A stretch of 64,000 nucleotides of DNA, taken from positions 378,830-442,829 of the forward strand of contig NZ_LT635539.1 in assembly GCF_900120195.1 (NCBI RefSeq), written 5' to 3'. How positions within the stretch are numbered: position 1 is the stretch's first letter; each line of letters starts with the position of its first letter. This DNA comes from Blautia sp. Marseille-P3087 (GTDB lineage Bacteria > Bacillota > Clostridia > Lachnospirales > Lachnospiraceae). This document shows, one piece after another, positions 51,710-60,200 of the stretch. Made by a program: the position numbers and the translations under genes. Under the pieces are notes generated by a model. That model had not been told where the DNA came from. It did no database searches and saw nothing but the letters and a program-made list of their open reading frames with translations.

Positions 51710-54349
51710 TTAGTGAATCTGCTGTTCCAGAATTCCGGCTGCTGCGTCGATTGCTTCCTGAGCTTTTTCAGGATTTTTACCGCCGGCCTGTGCCATGTTC
51801 GGACGACCGCCGCCGCCACCGCCTACGATTGCCGCAACACCTTTGATCAGGTTACCGGCATGTGCTCCGGCTTTCTGTGCTGCATCAGTAGCCATTGCAA
51901 GAAGATTTACTTTACCTCCGTTTACAGCTGCGAGGACAACAACACCTTCTCCGATCTTTTCTTTGAGCTGATCACCGAGATCACGAAGTCCGTTCATGTC
52001 AATGCCTTCTACCCTGGATGCGAGGAGTTTTACTCCTTTGACATCTACGATCTGGTTCATGACATCGCCGAGAGATCCCTGAGCAAGTTTACTTTTGAGG
52101 GATTCGTTTTCACTCTGGAGAGCTTTGACATCTGCCTGAAGATGTGCAATTTTTTCTGCAACTTCTGCCGGCTGTGCCTTGAGGGCTTTGGCCGCTTCAT
52201 GGAGCATGGCTTCCTGTTTCTTATAGTATTCGATAACACCGTTACCTGTCAGTGCTTCGATACGACGTACACCGGCTGCAACACCAGCCTCAGATACGAT
52301 TTTGAAGAGCATGATGGAGCTTGTATTTTTTACATGTGTACCACCGCAAAGCTCTCTGGAGAAGTCTCCCATGGATACAACACGTACCTTCTGGTCATAT
52401 TTCTCACCGAACAGTGCCATAGCACCGGATTTTTTGGCTTCTTCGATATCCATAATGTTTGTCTCAACAGGGAGAGCTGCCTGGATCTCTTTGTTTACAA
52501 GAGCTTCTGCTTCTGCAATTTCATCAGGAGTCATTGCCTGGAAATGCGCAAAGTCAAAACGAAGTCTGTCCGGTGTTACCAGAGAACCTTTCTGTTCTAC
52601 ATGAGAGCCAAGGACAGTTTTGAGCGCCTTCTGAAGAAGATGTGTTGCGCTGTGGTTTTTCTCTGTATCACGACGAGCCTGCTCATTGACTTTAAGGGAA
52701 ACGGTTTCTCCTGTGGAGAGCATTCCGGATTCCATATATCCGACATGACCGAATTTGCCGCCGCGAAGTTTGATTGTATCTTCTACTACAAATTTGCCGT
52801 TTGCAGTCTCAATCACGCCACAGTCACCTTCCTGACCGCCCATGGTAGCATAGAATGGTGTTCCTTTTACAAATACAGTTCCCTTCTGGCCTTCCATCAG
52901 TGAGGTAACGATTTCTTTTTCTGTGGTAAGAACAGTAATCTCTGAATCGTAGGTAAGGTGATCATATCCTTCGAATTCTGTAGTTACGTTGACATCAATC
53001 TCATCATATACAGTAGCATCTGCACCCATGTAGTTAGTTACTTCACGAGAAGTACGCGCTTTGACTCTCTGCTCTTCCATTGCTTTCTGGAAACCATCTT
53101 CATCAATGGTATATCCCTTTTCTTCAAGAATCTCTTTAGTGAGATCAAGCGGGAATCCGTAAGTATCATAAAGTTTGAATGCATTTTCACCGGAAAGAGT
53201 TTTTTCTCCGGCTGCTTTCATCTCTTCTTCCATGTCACCAAGGATGCGAAGACCCTGATCAATTGTTTTGTTAAACTGATTCTCTTCGTTAGTCAGGACT
53301 TTGAAGATGAATTCTTTCTTTTCTTCCAGCTCCGGATAGCCGGCTTTGGATCCGTTGATTACTTCCTCACTGAGTTTTGCAAGGAAAGGTCCCTTGATTC
53401 CCAGAAGACGTCCATGACGTGCTGCACGGCGGATCAGACGGCGGAGTACATATCCACGACCTTCATTGGTTGGCATGATACCATCGGAGATCATAAATGT
53501 AGCGGAACGGATATGGTCTGTGATCAGACGGATGGATACGTCATCCTGATAATTCTTTTCGTATTCTTTGCCGGAAATTTCACAGACAAGGTTACGAAGG
53601 GCACAGATTGTATCTACGTCAAAGATAGAATCAACGTCCTGAACAATAACTGCCAGGCGCTCCAGGCCCATACCTGTATCGATATTTTTCTGTTTCAGTG
53701 TGGTATAGTTGCCATTTCCGTCGTTTTCAAACTGGGTAAATACGTTGTTCCATACTTCCATGTAACGGTCACAGTCACAGCCTACTGTACAGCCTGGTTT
53801 ACCGCATCCGTATTTTTCTCCACGGTCATAATAAATCTCAGAGCATGGACCGCAAGGACCTGCGCCATGCTCCCAGAAATTGTCTTCTTTGCCGAAACGG
53901 AAGATTCGCTCAGCCGGGATGCCGACTTCTTTGTTCCAGATGTCGAATGCTTCGTCATCATCCTGGTATACAGAAGGATACAGTCTGTCAGCATCGAGAC
54001 CAACTACTTCTGTCAGGAATTCCCAGGACCAGTGGATTGCTTCAGTCTTAAAGTAATCACCAAAAGAGAAGTTACCGAGCATTTCAAAGAATGTACCATG
54101 ACGTGCGGTTTTACCGACGTTTTCGATGTCACCGGTACGGATGCACTTCTGGCATGTGGTGACTCTTGTTCTTGGCGGAATCTCTGCACCTGTAAAATAT
54201 GGTTTCAGCGGAGCCATACCTGCGTTGATCAGCAGAAGGCTCTTATCTCCCTGTGGTACCAGAGAGAAGCTTTTCATTACGAGATGTCCTTTACTCTCCA
54301 TAAAATCAAGGAACATCTGACGAAGTTCGTTTACTCCGTATTTCTTCAT
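51710..54349 (-). CDS. alaS: Alanyl-tRNA synthetase
   Basis: The 879-aa enzyme is full length: class II catalytic core (MKKYGVNELRQMFLDFMESK onward; RPYFTGAEIPPRTRVTTCQK region), tRNA recognition, an editing domain with HSATHLLQKAL (about residue 570) and CGGTH (about 670), and the C-terminal dimerisation domain rich in glycine. It follows tyrS by 36 bases behind GGAGGAAAT; no T-box or promoter fits between them, so it appears co-transcribed with tyrS. Confidence 0.96.
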   Translation of the reverse strand: MKKYGVNELRQMFLDFMESKGHLVMKSFSLVPQGDKSLLLINAGMAPLKPYFTGAEIPPRTRVTTCQKCIRTGDIENVGKTARHGTFFEMLGNFSFGDYFKTEAIHWSWEFLTEVVGLDADRLYPSVYQDDDEAFDIWNKEVGIPAERIFRFGKEDNFWEHGAGPCGPCSEIYYDRGEKYGCGKPGCTVGCDCDRYMEVWNNVFTQFENDGNGNYTTLKQKNIDTGMGLERLAVIVQDVDSIFDVDTICALRNLVCEISGKEYEKNYQDDVSIRLITDHIRSATFMISDGIMPTNEGRGYVLRRLIRRAARHGRLLGIKGPFLAKLSEEVINGSKAGYPELEEKKEFIFKVLTNEENQFNKTIDQGLRILGDMEEEMKAAGEKTLSGENAFKLYDTYGFPLDLTKEILEEKGYTIDEDGFQKAMEEQRVKARTSREVTNYMGADATVYDEIDVNVTTEFEGYDHLTYDSEITVLTTEKEIVTSLMEGQKGTVFVKGTPFYATMGGQEGDCGVIETANGKFVVEDTIKLRGGKFGHVGYMESGMLSTGETVSLKVNEQARRDTEKNHSATHLLQKALKTVLGSHVEQKGSLVTPDRLRFDFAHFQAMTPDEIAEAEALVNKEIQAALPVETNIMDIEEAKKSGAMALFGEKYDQKVRVVSMGDFSRELCGGTHVKNTSSIMLFKIVSEAGVAAGVRRIEALTGNGVIEYYKKQEAMLHEAAKALKAQPAEVAEKIAHLQADVKALQSENESLKSKLAQGSLGDVMNQIVDVKGVKLLASRVEGIDMNGLRDLGDQLKEKIGEGVVVLAAVNGGKVNLLAMATDAAQKAGAHAGNLIKGVAAIVGGGGGGRPNMAQAGGKNPEKAQEAIDAAAGILEQQIH

Positions 54350-54365
54350 GATTATTTCCTCCTAA

Positions 54366-54387
54366 AAGTATTTTGTAGCAAATACTT
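54366..54387 (-). repeat. AT-rich hairpin between tyrS and alaS
   Basis: On the minus strand AAGTATTT-gctaca-AAATACTT is followed by TTAGGAGG, the ribosome site of alaS. The stem spans the tyrS stop codon. It could hide or space the site but is too weak and T-poor for a terminator. Confidence 0.45.
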
Positions 54388-55615
54388 ATTTAACATAAAC
54401 TTTGTTGAATTTCTTTTTGCCTCGTTTGAGGACAACACCATCACCTGCAAGGCTGTCTTTTGCTACAGTATGTTTGATGTCAGTAATCTTCTCACCATCG
54501 ATGGAAACTCCACCCTGCTCAATCGCACGACGTCCCTCAGAACGTGTCGGAACAAGCCCAGCTTTGATCAGCATAGTGATCAGATCAATAGTATCATCTT
54601 CTGTGAAATCCTCTTCTGTAAGCTCTGTGCTGGGCATATGTGCTGTGTCAGCTCCGCCGGAGAACAGTACTCTCGCACCTTCCTGTGCCTTCTTGGCTTC
54701 TTCTTCACCATGTACAAGATTGGTCAGTTCATAAGCAAGAATTTCTTTTGCTTTATTTAACTGGCTGCCTTCCCAGGTTGCCATCTCATCAATCTGTTCA
54801 AGCGGAAGGAATGTAAGAAGACGCATACATTTGATAACATCTGCATCGTCAACATTCCTCCAGTACTGATAGAAATCAAACGGAGAAGTCTTATTCGGAT
54901 CCAGCCATACGGCACCGGACTGTGTCTTGCCCATCTTCTTGCCTTCAGAATTCAGAAGCAGGGTGATGGTCATTGCATATGCATCTTTGCCGAGTTTACG
55001 ACGAATCAGTTCTGTACCACCGAGCATATTGCTCCACTGGTCATCACCACCGAACTGCATATTGCAGCCATATTTCTGATATAACATATAGAAGTCATAG
55101 CTCTGCATGATCATGTAGTTAAATTCAAGGAAGCTTAAACCTCTTTCCATACGCTGTTTGTAGCATTCGGCTGTCAGCATACGGTTTACTGAAAAATGCG
55201 CACCTACATCACGAAGCATATCAACATAGTTCAGATTCAGAAGCCAGTCAGCGTTGTTGACCATCAGAGCTTTGCCGTCAGAAAAATCGATGAAACGGGA
55301 CATCTGTTTCTTGAAGCAGTCAATGTTGTGCTGGATGGTTTCTTTGGTCATCATCTGACGCATATCTGTTCTTCCGGACGGGTCACCGATCATACCTGTA
55401 CCACCGCCGAGAAGTGCAATCGGGCGGTTGCCTGCCATCTGAAGACGTTTCATCAGGCAGAGTGCCATGAAATGTCCTACATGAAGGCTGTCTGCGGTAG
55501 GGTCAAAGCCGATATAGAAAGTAGCTTTGCCGTTGTTTACCATTTCTTTGATTTCATCTTCGTCTGTTACCTGGGCAATCAGGCCTCGCGCCTTAAGTTC
55601 TTCCCATACTGTCAT
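54386..55615 (-). CDS. tyrS: Tyrosyl-tRNA synthetase
   Basis: The 409-aa class I enzyme has HVGHFMALCLMKRL (HIGH motif, about residues 47-60), YMIMQSYDFYMLYQKYG, KMGKTQSGAVWLD (KMSKS type, about 235-247) and a C-terminal S4 domain. It is preceded by a T-box leader with a tyrosine specifier. alaS follows on the same transcript. Confidence 0.97.
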   Translation of the reverse strand: MTVWEELKARGLIAQVTDEDEIKEMVNNGKATFYIGFDPTADSLHVGHFMALCLMKRLQMAGNRPIALLGGGTGMIGDPSGRTDMRQMMTKETIQHNIDCFKKQMSRFIDFSDGKALMVNNADWLLNLNYVDMLRDVGAHFSVNRMLTAECYKQRMERGLSFLEFNYMIMQSYDFYMLYQKYGCNMQFGGDDQWSNMLGGTELIRRKLGKDAYAMTITLLLNSEGKKMGKTQSGAVWLDPNKTSPFDFYQYWRNVDDADVIKCMRLLTFLPLEQIDEMATWEGSQLNKAKEILAYELTNLVHGEEEAKKAQEGARVLFSGGADTAHMPSTELTEEDFTEDDTIDLITMLIKAGLVPTRSEGRRAIEQGGVSIDGEKITDIKHTVAKDSLAGDGVVLKRGKKKFNKVYVK

Positions 55616-55635
55616 AATTCAATTCCTCCTGTATA

Positions 55636-55882
55636 AAAAGCCCGGTTCCTGTCCGCTTAGGACGAGAACCGGGTCCCGTGATACCACCTAAATTCGCAGG
55701 AAAAGATTCCCACCTCATTGAGCACGATAACGAGTGCCGATCCGTCGCAGCCTACTGAAAAAATTCGGTGCGAAGCTCCGGGATGTATTCACAAAAGTTC
55801 TGCACGCGCCTCTCACCATCCGGCAACTCTCTGTGTGTGTTCCTTATGCTACTTCTTCCCTTCAAAGCCTATGTAATATACT
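55636..55882 (-). promoter_or_regulatory. T-box riboswitch, tyrosine specific, controlling tyrS(-alaS)
   Basis: Reading the minus strand from 55882: Stem I with AGAGAGTTGCC near its base, a specifier region GAATACATCCC with UAC at 55787-55785 (tyrosine), then the T-box AATTTAGGTGGTATCACGGG (55693-55674) and a terminator CCCGGTTCTCGTCC-taagc-GGACAGGAACCGGG followed by TTTTTATA (55673-55636). Uncharged tRNA-Tyr should favour the antiterminator. All parts are in the expected order. Confidence 0.92.
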
Positions 55883-55888
55883 TCTAAA

Positions 55889-55917
55889 AGTATACAAAGT
55901 GAAAAAATGTTTGTCAA
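55889..55917 (-). promoter_or_regulatory. Promoter of the tyrS T-box leader
   Basis: On the minus strand TTGACA (55917-55912), 17 bases, TATACT (55894-55889). This fixes the start of the leader near 55882. Confidence 0.85.
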
Positions 55918-55949
55918 GGGTGATTTTGGCATTTGAAGGAAAAGACAGT

Positions 55950-55982
55950 CACACATAGATGTCTCTCTTCATAATATGAAGT
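55950..55982 (+). promoter_or_regulatory. Sigma-K-like promoter and palindrome before the Cys-rich gene
   Basis: CACA (55950-55953), 16 bases, CATAATATG (55970-55978) resemble the mother-cell sigma-K pattern mACm-N16/17-CATAnnnTA except for the last base. A perfect palindrome CTTCAT-aat-ATGAAG (55968-55982) overlaps the -10. The pattern holds little information, so this is tentative. Confidence 0.35.
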
Positions 55983-56008
55983 GTGAACAAAATCTGGAGG
56001 ATTTTACC

Positions 56009-56281
56009 ATGAGTGATTTAGCTGCTACAAACTGTGGATGCGGAAATGACGGCTGTGGTTGCAACAATAACTGTGGATGTGGATGCGGTAATGGAAACAG
56101 TCTTTTCGGAGATAATTCCTGTAGCTGTATTCTCTGGATCATCTGCCTGATGTGTCTCTGTGGAAACAATGGCTGTGGAAATGGCTGTGGCTGCGGTAAT
56201 GATTCATGCTGGATCATCATTGTACTGCTCCTGCTCTGCGGTGGCGGATGTGGATGTGGAAACAACGGCTGTGGCTGCTGA
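56009..56281 (+). CDS. Chorion-class high-cysteine protein (probable spore surface protein)
   Basis: The start ATG 56009 (MSDLAATNCGCGNDG) follows TGGAGGATTTTACC. Of 90 residues 21 are cysteine, and most others are G or N in repeated CGC and GCG units; two hydrophobic stretches interrupt them (SCSCILWIICLMCLCG and SCWIIIVLLLLCGGG). This is the pattern of clostridial 'chorion class high-cysteine HCB protein 13'. It is probably a crosslinked spore coat or exosporium component; that is inference from composition and the promoter type. It has its own terminator. Confidence 0.85.
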   Translation: MSDLAATNCGCGNDGCGCNNNCGCGCGNGNSLFGDNSCSCILWIICLMCLCGNNGCGNGCGCGNDSCWIIIVLLLLCGGGCGCGNNGCGC

Positions 56282-56293
56282 AATCCAATGCCG

Positions 56294-56321
56294 GGCAGAG
56301 GTTAATCCCTCTGCCTTTTTT
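56294..56321 (+). terminator. Terminator of the Cys-rich gene
   Basis: GGCAGAGG-ttaatc-CCTCTGCC followed by TTTTTTG, 12 bases after the stop codon. Confidence 0.9.
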
Positions 56322-56499
56322 GCATTGTATATCGAGGCTTCACCGGTGGCGTGCCTTTTGATTGGTGTTGGTGTTCCTGGTCCGACCGCTCTTTTTGGGG
56401 CTTTTGCTTCTGATTCTGCTTTTTTTGTATACACTGCAGATCTATTTCATAAAAAGAATTGCCATCTATGACAAGCCGTTCATTTTTTGAAGTGTCCAT
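56302..56499 (-). CDS. Small unknown protein with RLVIDGNSFYEIDL motif
   Basis: ATG 56499 is preceded by AGAAAGG at 9 bases. The 65-aa product starts MDTSKNERLVIDGNSFYEID and then becomes a Q/K/E-rich tail. The first 22 residues resemble short conserved peptides of Lachnospiraceae with the core VIDGNxFYEID, which I recall but cannot verify here. The C-terminal half is low complexity and its stop lies inside the terminator of the opposite gene. Probably real, function unknown. Confidence 0.5.
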   Translation of the reverse strand: MDTSKNERLVIDGNSFYEIDLQCIQKKQNQKQKPQKERSDQEHQHQSKGTPPVKPRYTMQKRQRD

Positions 56500-56606
56500 A
56501 TCATTCTGCCTTTCTAAAGGAAGTCTAATTTATCATATGTCAAAACAGCGTGGCCGGACATAAAATATTAAGCAAAAGCATATAGTTTCGAAAAAGGAGG
56601 CGTTTG

Positions 56607-56942
56607 ATGGAAATGGAACAGGGTGTAATTTCTCAGACAGCTCTGGATCAGCTTGTATGCAGTGAACAGTCTCAGATGCTGAAAGCATTAATACCATATA
56701 CTTCCTCCAAAAGTCAGCAGTTTCTTGCATTGTATGCCAAGCTCACGGAATTGCAGAATACACTCGCACTGTTTCGTGGCGCGCAGAATGACGTGCAGAT
56801 CTGCAGCATGAAAGAAAAAACAGATCCTTTGGAGATGCTGGAGGATATTCGACAATTCAGTTACGGAAAAAGCCGTCAACAGCTTAACCAGATCAAAGAT
56901 ATGCTTGTAATGCTGCAATTATTAAAAACGATCAGTGAGTAA
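56607..56942 (+). CDS. Unknown 111-aa helical protein
   Basis: Start ATG 56607 behind AAAGGAGG at 6 bases (a TTG just before is in frame). The protein, MEMEQGVISQTALDQLVCSE..., is predicted helical throughout, with two cysteines and no membrane segment. It resembles nothing I can name. The next gene, 94 aa, follows by 54 bases on the same strand, so they may form a pair. Confidence 0.7.
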   Translation: MEMEQGVISQTALDQLVCSEQSQMLKALIPYTSSKSQQFLALYAKLTELQNTLALFRGAQNDVQICSMKEKTDPLEMLEDIRQFSYGKSRQQLNQIKDMLVMLQLLKTISE

Positions 56943-56996
56943 AAAGAATTCATATAAGAAATAAAAGATTCCTGATATTTATAGAAAGGTAAAAAT

Positions 56997-57281
56997 ATGG
57001 CCGAAAACAGAAATGAAGACTGGAAGAAGGATCCAAAACTTGAAGATATTGATGCCGCAAAACTGGATATGCTTCAGAAACTCGCAGAAAAAGGAAGCGG
57101 AAAATCCGCTTCCGATATGCTTCCTTTTCTTATGAGTGCCGCTGCCTCCGGTAAGAAGAATGGACTCAATTTTTCACAAAATGAAATCTCTGCCGTTCTC
57201 GAAGTGATGAAGACCGGAAAATCTCCGCAGGAAATAGCCAAAATTGACAAAATCGTTAACCTTATGCGAATGATCCGCTGA
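56997..57281 (+). CDS. Unknown 94-aa protein
   Basis: ATG 56997 behind AGAAAGG. The sequence MAENRNEDWKKDPKLEDIDA then LDMLQKLAEKG, LPFLMSAAASGKKNGLNFSQ and EISAVLEVMKTGKSPQEIAK is helical and soluble, with the look of a regulatory or adaptor protein. I do not recognise a named domain. It ends 29 bases before the convergent pgsA gene and no terminator is obvious. Confidence 0.7.
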   Translation: MAENRNEDWKKDPKLEDIDAAKLDMLQKLAEKGSGKSASDMLPFLMSAAASGKKNGLNFSQNEISAVLEVMKTGKSPQEIAKIDKIVNLMRMIR

Positions 57282-57310
57282 CAGATTTTATCATTGTATT
57301 TTTGATTGTA

Positions 57311-57850
57311 TTACTCCTGCATGGAGAGAACAGATTTGTTCTGCCAGATATATGTGACCAGTGAAATAATGGTCAGTGCAAGTGACAGCCAGATAAAGAT
57401 CTGTTCCAGTATAACGAAGATTCCGCCAAAGTGAAGAATCAGTAAAATGATCATGATCATCTGGGAGACAGTTTTGAACTTGCCCCAGTAGTTTGCTGCA
57501 ATTACAATGCCGTTTTCGGCTGCAATCAGACGGAATCCGCTGATGATAAATTCACGGCCGATAATGATGATTACAAACCATGCCGGCAGGCGGTTAAGTT
57601 CGATCATGCAAATCATCGCAGAGCAGACAAGAAGTTTATCCGCAAGAGGATCCATAAATTTACCAAAATTTGTAACAAGATTATTTTTGCGTGCCAGATA
57701 TCCGTCAAACCAGTCGGTAACGCTGGCACCTACAAATAATGCAAGTGAGATGTAACGGTTTGCATCACCGCCCCATCCGGTAAGAAGAAAAACAACAAGG
57801 AACGGAACGATAATCATTCTGGCAACTGTAAGTTTATTTGGTGTATTCAT
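57311..57850 (-). CDS. pgsA: CDP-diacylglycerol-glycerol-3-phosphate 3-phosphatidyltransferase
   Basis: The 179-aa membrane enzyme makes phosphatidylglycerol phosphate. The CDP-alcohol phosphotransferase motif is complete: DWFDGYLARKNNLVTNFGKF followed by MDPLADK (about residues 45-71). Five to six membrane segments. It overlaps rimO by 17 bases and is the last gene of the yicC operon. Its product is the precursor for the cardiolipin synthase found in this window. Confidence 0.95.
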   Translation of the reverse strand: MNTPNKLTVARMIIVPFLVVFLLTGWGGDANRYISLALFVGASVTDWFDGYLARKNNLVTNFGKFMDPLADKLLVCSAMICMIELNRLPAWFVIIIIGREFIISGFRLIAAENGIVIAANYWGKFKTVSQMIMIILLILHFGGIFVILEQIFIWLSLALTIISLVTYIWQNKSVLSMQE

Positions 57851-59171
57851 CAGTCAACTCTCCTATCAAATCGTATTCCAAAGCTCCTGTAACGGTTACT
57901 TTTGCAAAATCACCGGTAACAAGCAATTCTCCTGTCTGTACAAATATATATCCGTCTACTTTCGGGGCGTCCCCATAAGTACGGCCAATATAAGCGCTTT
58001 CACCGGAAACTTTTCCTTCAATCATAACCAGAACTTCCTGTCCGATACGGTCATTTCCTTTATCGAAGGAAATTTCCTGCTGAAGCTCCATGATCTCGTC
58101 ACGGCGTGCTTCTTTTACTTCTTCGGGAACCTGACCTTCCATAGTCTCGGCAGGTGTACCTTCTTCCGGGGAATACGTAAATACACCCAGACGGTCAAAT
58201 TCAATCTCATCAACAAATTCCATAAGTTCCTGATGATCTTCTTCTGTTTCACCCGGGAAGCCGGTAATCAGGGAAGTACGGAGCACAATATCCGGAATTT
58301 CGTGGCGAAGTTTGGTGATGATATCAATAAGCTGCTGTTTAGAAGTACGGCGCCCCATGCGGCGAAGAATTTTGTCACTTGCATGCTGAATCGGAAGATC
58401 CAGATAATGACAGATCTTAGGCTCTTCTTTCATAACCTGAATCAGCTCGTCGTAAATTTCCTCCGGATAGCAGTAAAGCACCCGAATCCATCGGATTCCC
58501 TTGATCTGACAGAGTTTCTTAAGAAGCAGGTGCAGAGTTTTTCTGCCGTAAAGGTCTGTGCCATATACGGTGGTTTCCTGTGCTACCAGAATCAGCTCCC
58601 TGACACCCTGAGATGCCATATATTCGGCCTGTTTCAGAAGGCGTTCTTCCGGTACGCTGCGGAATTTGCCACGAAGGGAAGGGATAATGCAGTAAGTACA
58701 GTGCTTATCACAGCCTTCGGCAATCTTGAGGTAGCCGAAATGTCCTCCCGTGGTGATTACTCTGCGGCCGCAGTCTTCCGGGAGTTCATTGATATCGCGG
58801 AATTCCTGGAAGATATTACCTGCCTGCACTTCGTTTAAAGCCTTGACGATATCTCCATAGGAAGTTGTTCCGAGTACGGCATCAACTTCCGGAATTTCCT
58901 GTATGATTTCCTCTTTGTATCGTTGTGCCATACATCCTGTTACAATCAAAACCTTACAGATTCCGGATTTTTTATATTCTGCCATTTCAAGGATGGTGTT
59001 GACGCTCTCTTCTTTGGCGTCATGAATAAAACAACATGTGTTAATGACAATGGCATCGGCTTCCTCTTCGGAATCGACAATTTCGTGTCCGTTTGCTGTG
59101 AGCAGTCCAAGCATTTCTTCAGAATCAGCAAGGTTTTTGTCACAACCCAGTGATATAAATAATATTTTCAT
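57834..59171 (-). CDS. rimO: Ribosomal protein S12 methylthiotransferase RimO
   Basis: The start ATG 59171 (MKILFISLGCDKNLADSEEM) is preceded by AGGAGATTTT. The 445-aa radical SAM enzyme adds a methylthio group to Asp of S12. N-terminal cluster cysteines: C10, C46 region (NTCCFIHDAKEE) and C80 region (VTGCMAQRY); radical SAM motif CDKHCTYC (about residue 153); C-terminal TRAM domain. It follows rpoZ by 80 bases containing a perfect hairpin. Confidence 0.94.
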   Translation of the reverse strand: MKILFISLGCDKNLADSEEMLGLLTANGHEIVDSEEEADAIVINTCCFIHDAKEESVNTILEMAEYKKSGICKVLIVTGCMAQRYKEEIIQEIPEVDAVLGTTSYGDIVKALNEVQAGNIFQEFRDINELPEDCGRRVITTGGHFGYLKIAEGCDKHCTYCIIPSLRGKFRSVPEERLLKQAEYMASQGVRELILVAQETTVYGTDLYGRKTLHLLLKKLCQIKGIRWIRVLYCYPEEIYDELIQVMKEEPKICHYLDLPIQHASDKILRRMGRRTSKQQLIDIITKLRHEIPDIVLRTSLITGFPGETEEDHQELMEFVDEIEFDRLGVFTYSPEEGTPAETMEGQVPEEVKEARRDEIMELQQEISFDKGNDRIGQEVLVMIEGKVSGESAYIGRTYGDAPKVDGYIFVQTGELLVTGDFAKVTVTGALEYDLIGELTDEYTK

Positions 59172-59192
59172 AAAATCTCCTGACAATACATA

Positions 59193-59216
59193 ATCAGAAG
59201 ACGAACGCCTTCTGAT
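59193..59216 (-). repeat. Hairpin between rpoZ and rimO
   Basis: On the minus strand ATCAGAAG-gcgttcgt-CTTCTGAT, a perfect 8-bp stem without a T tail, in the middle of the operon. Confidence 0.55.
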
Positions 59217-59251
59217 CATGGGTTTTAACTGATATAAATATTAGACAAACC

Positions 59252-59566
59252 TTACTCGTTATCGTCAACAGGCGTTTCTTCAACTGTTTCCGGTGCTTCT
59301 TCTGTTGCCGGAGCAGTTGTTTCTTCATCGCTTTCAGCGGCAACGATTTTTACTTCCCCTTTATAAAGTTCATCAATAGCAACGGAGAGAGGTTTTTTAT
59401 CAGCAGCATTCGGTACAAGCGGTTCTGCACCCGCAATGAGCTGTCTTGCTCTTTTGCTGGTTGCAAGTACCAGAGAATAACGGCTGTTCAGCATCATGGT
59501 GTTATCGTCTTCCTCTGCGTTATTATTAATTGCCTGAATAAGTTCTGAATATGATGGATGTAACAT
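59252..59566 (-). CDS. rpoZ: RNA polymerase omega subunit
   Basis: The 104-aa protein MLHPSYSELIQAINNNAEED has the omega core SRYSLVLATSKRARQLIAG (about residues 28-46) and an acidic, E/T/P-rich C-terminal tail of about 35 residues, longer than the minimal form. It starts one base after gmk with AAGGAGATAAATAAG inside gmk. Omega aids assembly of RNA polymerase, and in many bacteria is tied to the stringent response. Confidence 0.93.
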   Translation of the reverse strand: MLHPSYSELIQAINNNAEEDDNTMMLNSRYSLVLATSKRARQLIAGAEPLVPNAADKKPLSVAIDELYKGEVKIVAAESDEETTAPATEEAPETVEETPVDDNE

Positions 59567-59567
59567 C

Positions 59568-60200
59568 TTATTTATCTCCTTTCATAAAGATCCGAGCTTC
59601 CTGCTGGATCGTGTTGATGAATTCTTCATTGCGCTGTGCCTTTGCACGTTCGCTTAAAATAATCTGGTGAAGACGGTCTACACAGTCTTCCACCTGATCA
59701 TTGACTAAAATATAATCATAAGAAGGCATTCCTTCAGCTTCTTCTGATGCACGTTTGAGACGGGACTCGATTACATCGGCAGTTTCAGTACCACGTCCTA
59801 CAAGACGATTGCGGAGCTCTTCAAAACTCGGTGGTGTAACAAAGACCAGAACAGCCTCCTGATTCTTTGCTTTGATCTGCATAGCTCCCTGAATCTCAAT
59901 CTCAAGAATCACGTTTTTGCCTTTGGCAAGCATTTCTTCTACATAAAAACGAGGAGTACCATAATAATTGTCTACATATCTGGCGTACTCGAGAAATTCA
60001 TCATTCTCGATCATGGCTTCTACTTCTTCTTTTGTTTTAAAGAAGTATTCGATGCCATCCCGTTCTCCTTCACGGGGGTTTCTCGTAGTAACAGAGATTG
60101 ATAATGCATAATCATCATATTTCTGTATAAGACGTTTCATAACGGTACCTTTGCCGGCTCCCGAGAAGCCGGAAACAACTGTTAAAACACCTTTACTCAT
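59568..60200 (-). CDS. gmk: Guanylate kinase
   Basis: The start ATG 60200 (MSKGVLTVVSGFSGAGKGTV) gives the proper spacing from AAGGAAG; ATG 60206 is also in frame. The 210-aa enzyme phosphorylates GMP. P-loop SGFSGAGKGT (about residues 10-19), SVTTRNPREGERDGIEYFF (about 40-58) and the GMP-binding residues are present. It overlaps remA by 8 bases. Confidence 0.96.
   Translation of the reverse strand: MSKGVLTVVSGFSGAGKGTVMKRLIQKYDDYALSISVTTRNPREGERDGIEYFFKTKEEVEAMIENDEFLEYARYVDNYYGTPRFYVEEMLAKGKNVILEIEIQGAMQIKAKNQEAVLVFVTPPSFEELRNRLVGRGTETADVIESRLKRASEEAEGMPSYDYILVNDQVEDCVDRLHQIILSERAKAQRNEEFINTIQQEARIFMKGDK

Noticed and set aside
51713..52903. A 396-aa open frame on the plus strand opposite alaS
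   Set aside because: Antisense shadow of alaS with the same skewed composition; no start signal.
52958..54760. A 600-aa open frame on the plus strand opposite alaS and tyrS
   Set aside because: It runs antisense through two certain synthetase genes, has high F, C and S content typical of reverse-strand readings, and no ribosome site or family motif.
56204..56434. A 76-aa minus-strand frame overlapping the Cys-rich gene end
   Set aside because: It crosses the terminator and the Cys-rich coding region; the other minus frame (56302-56499) has a ribosome site and a better N-terminus.
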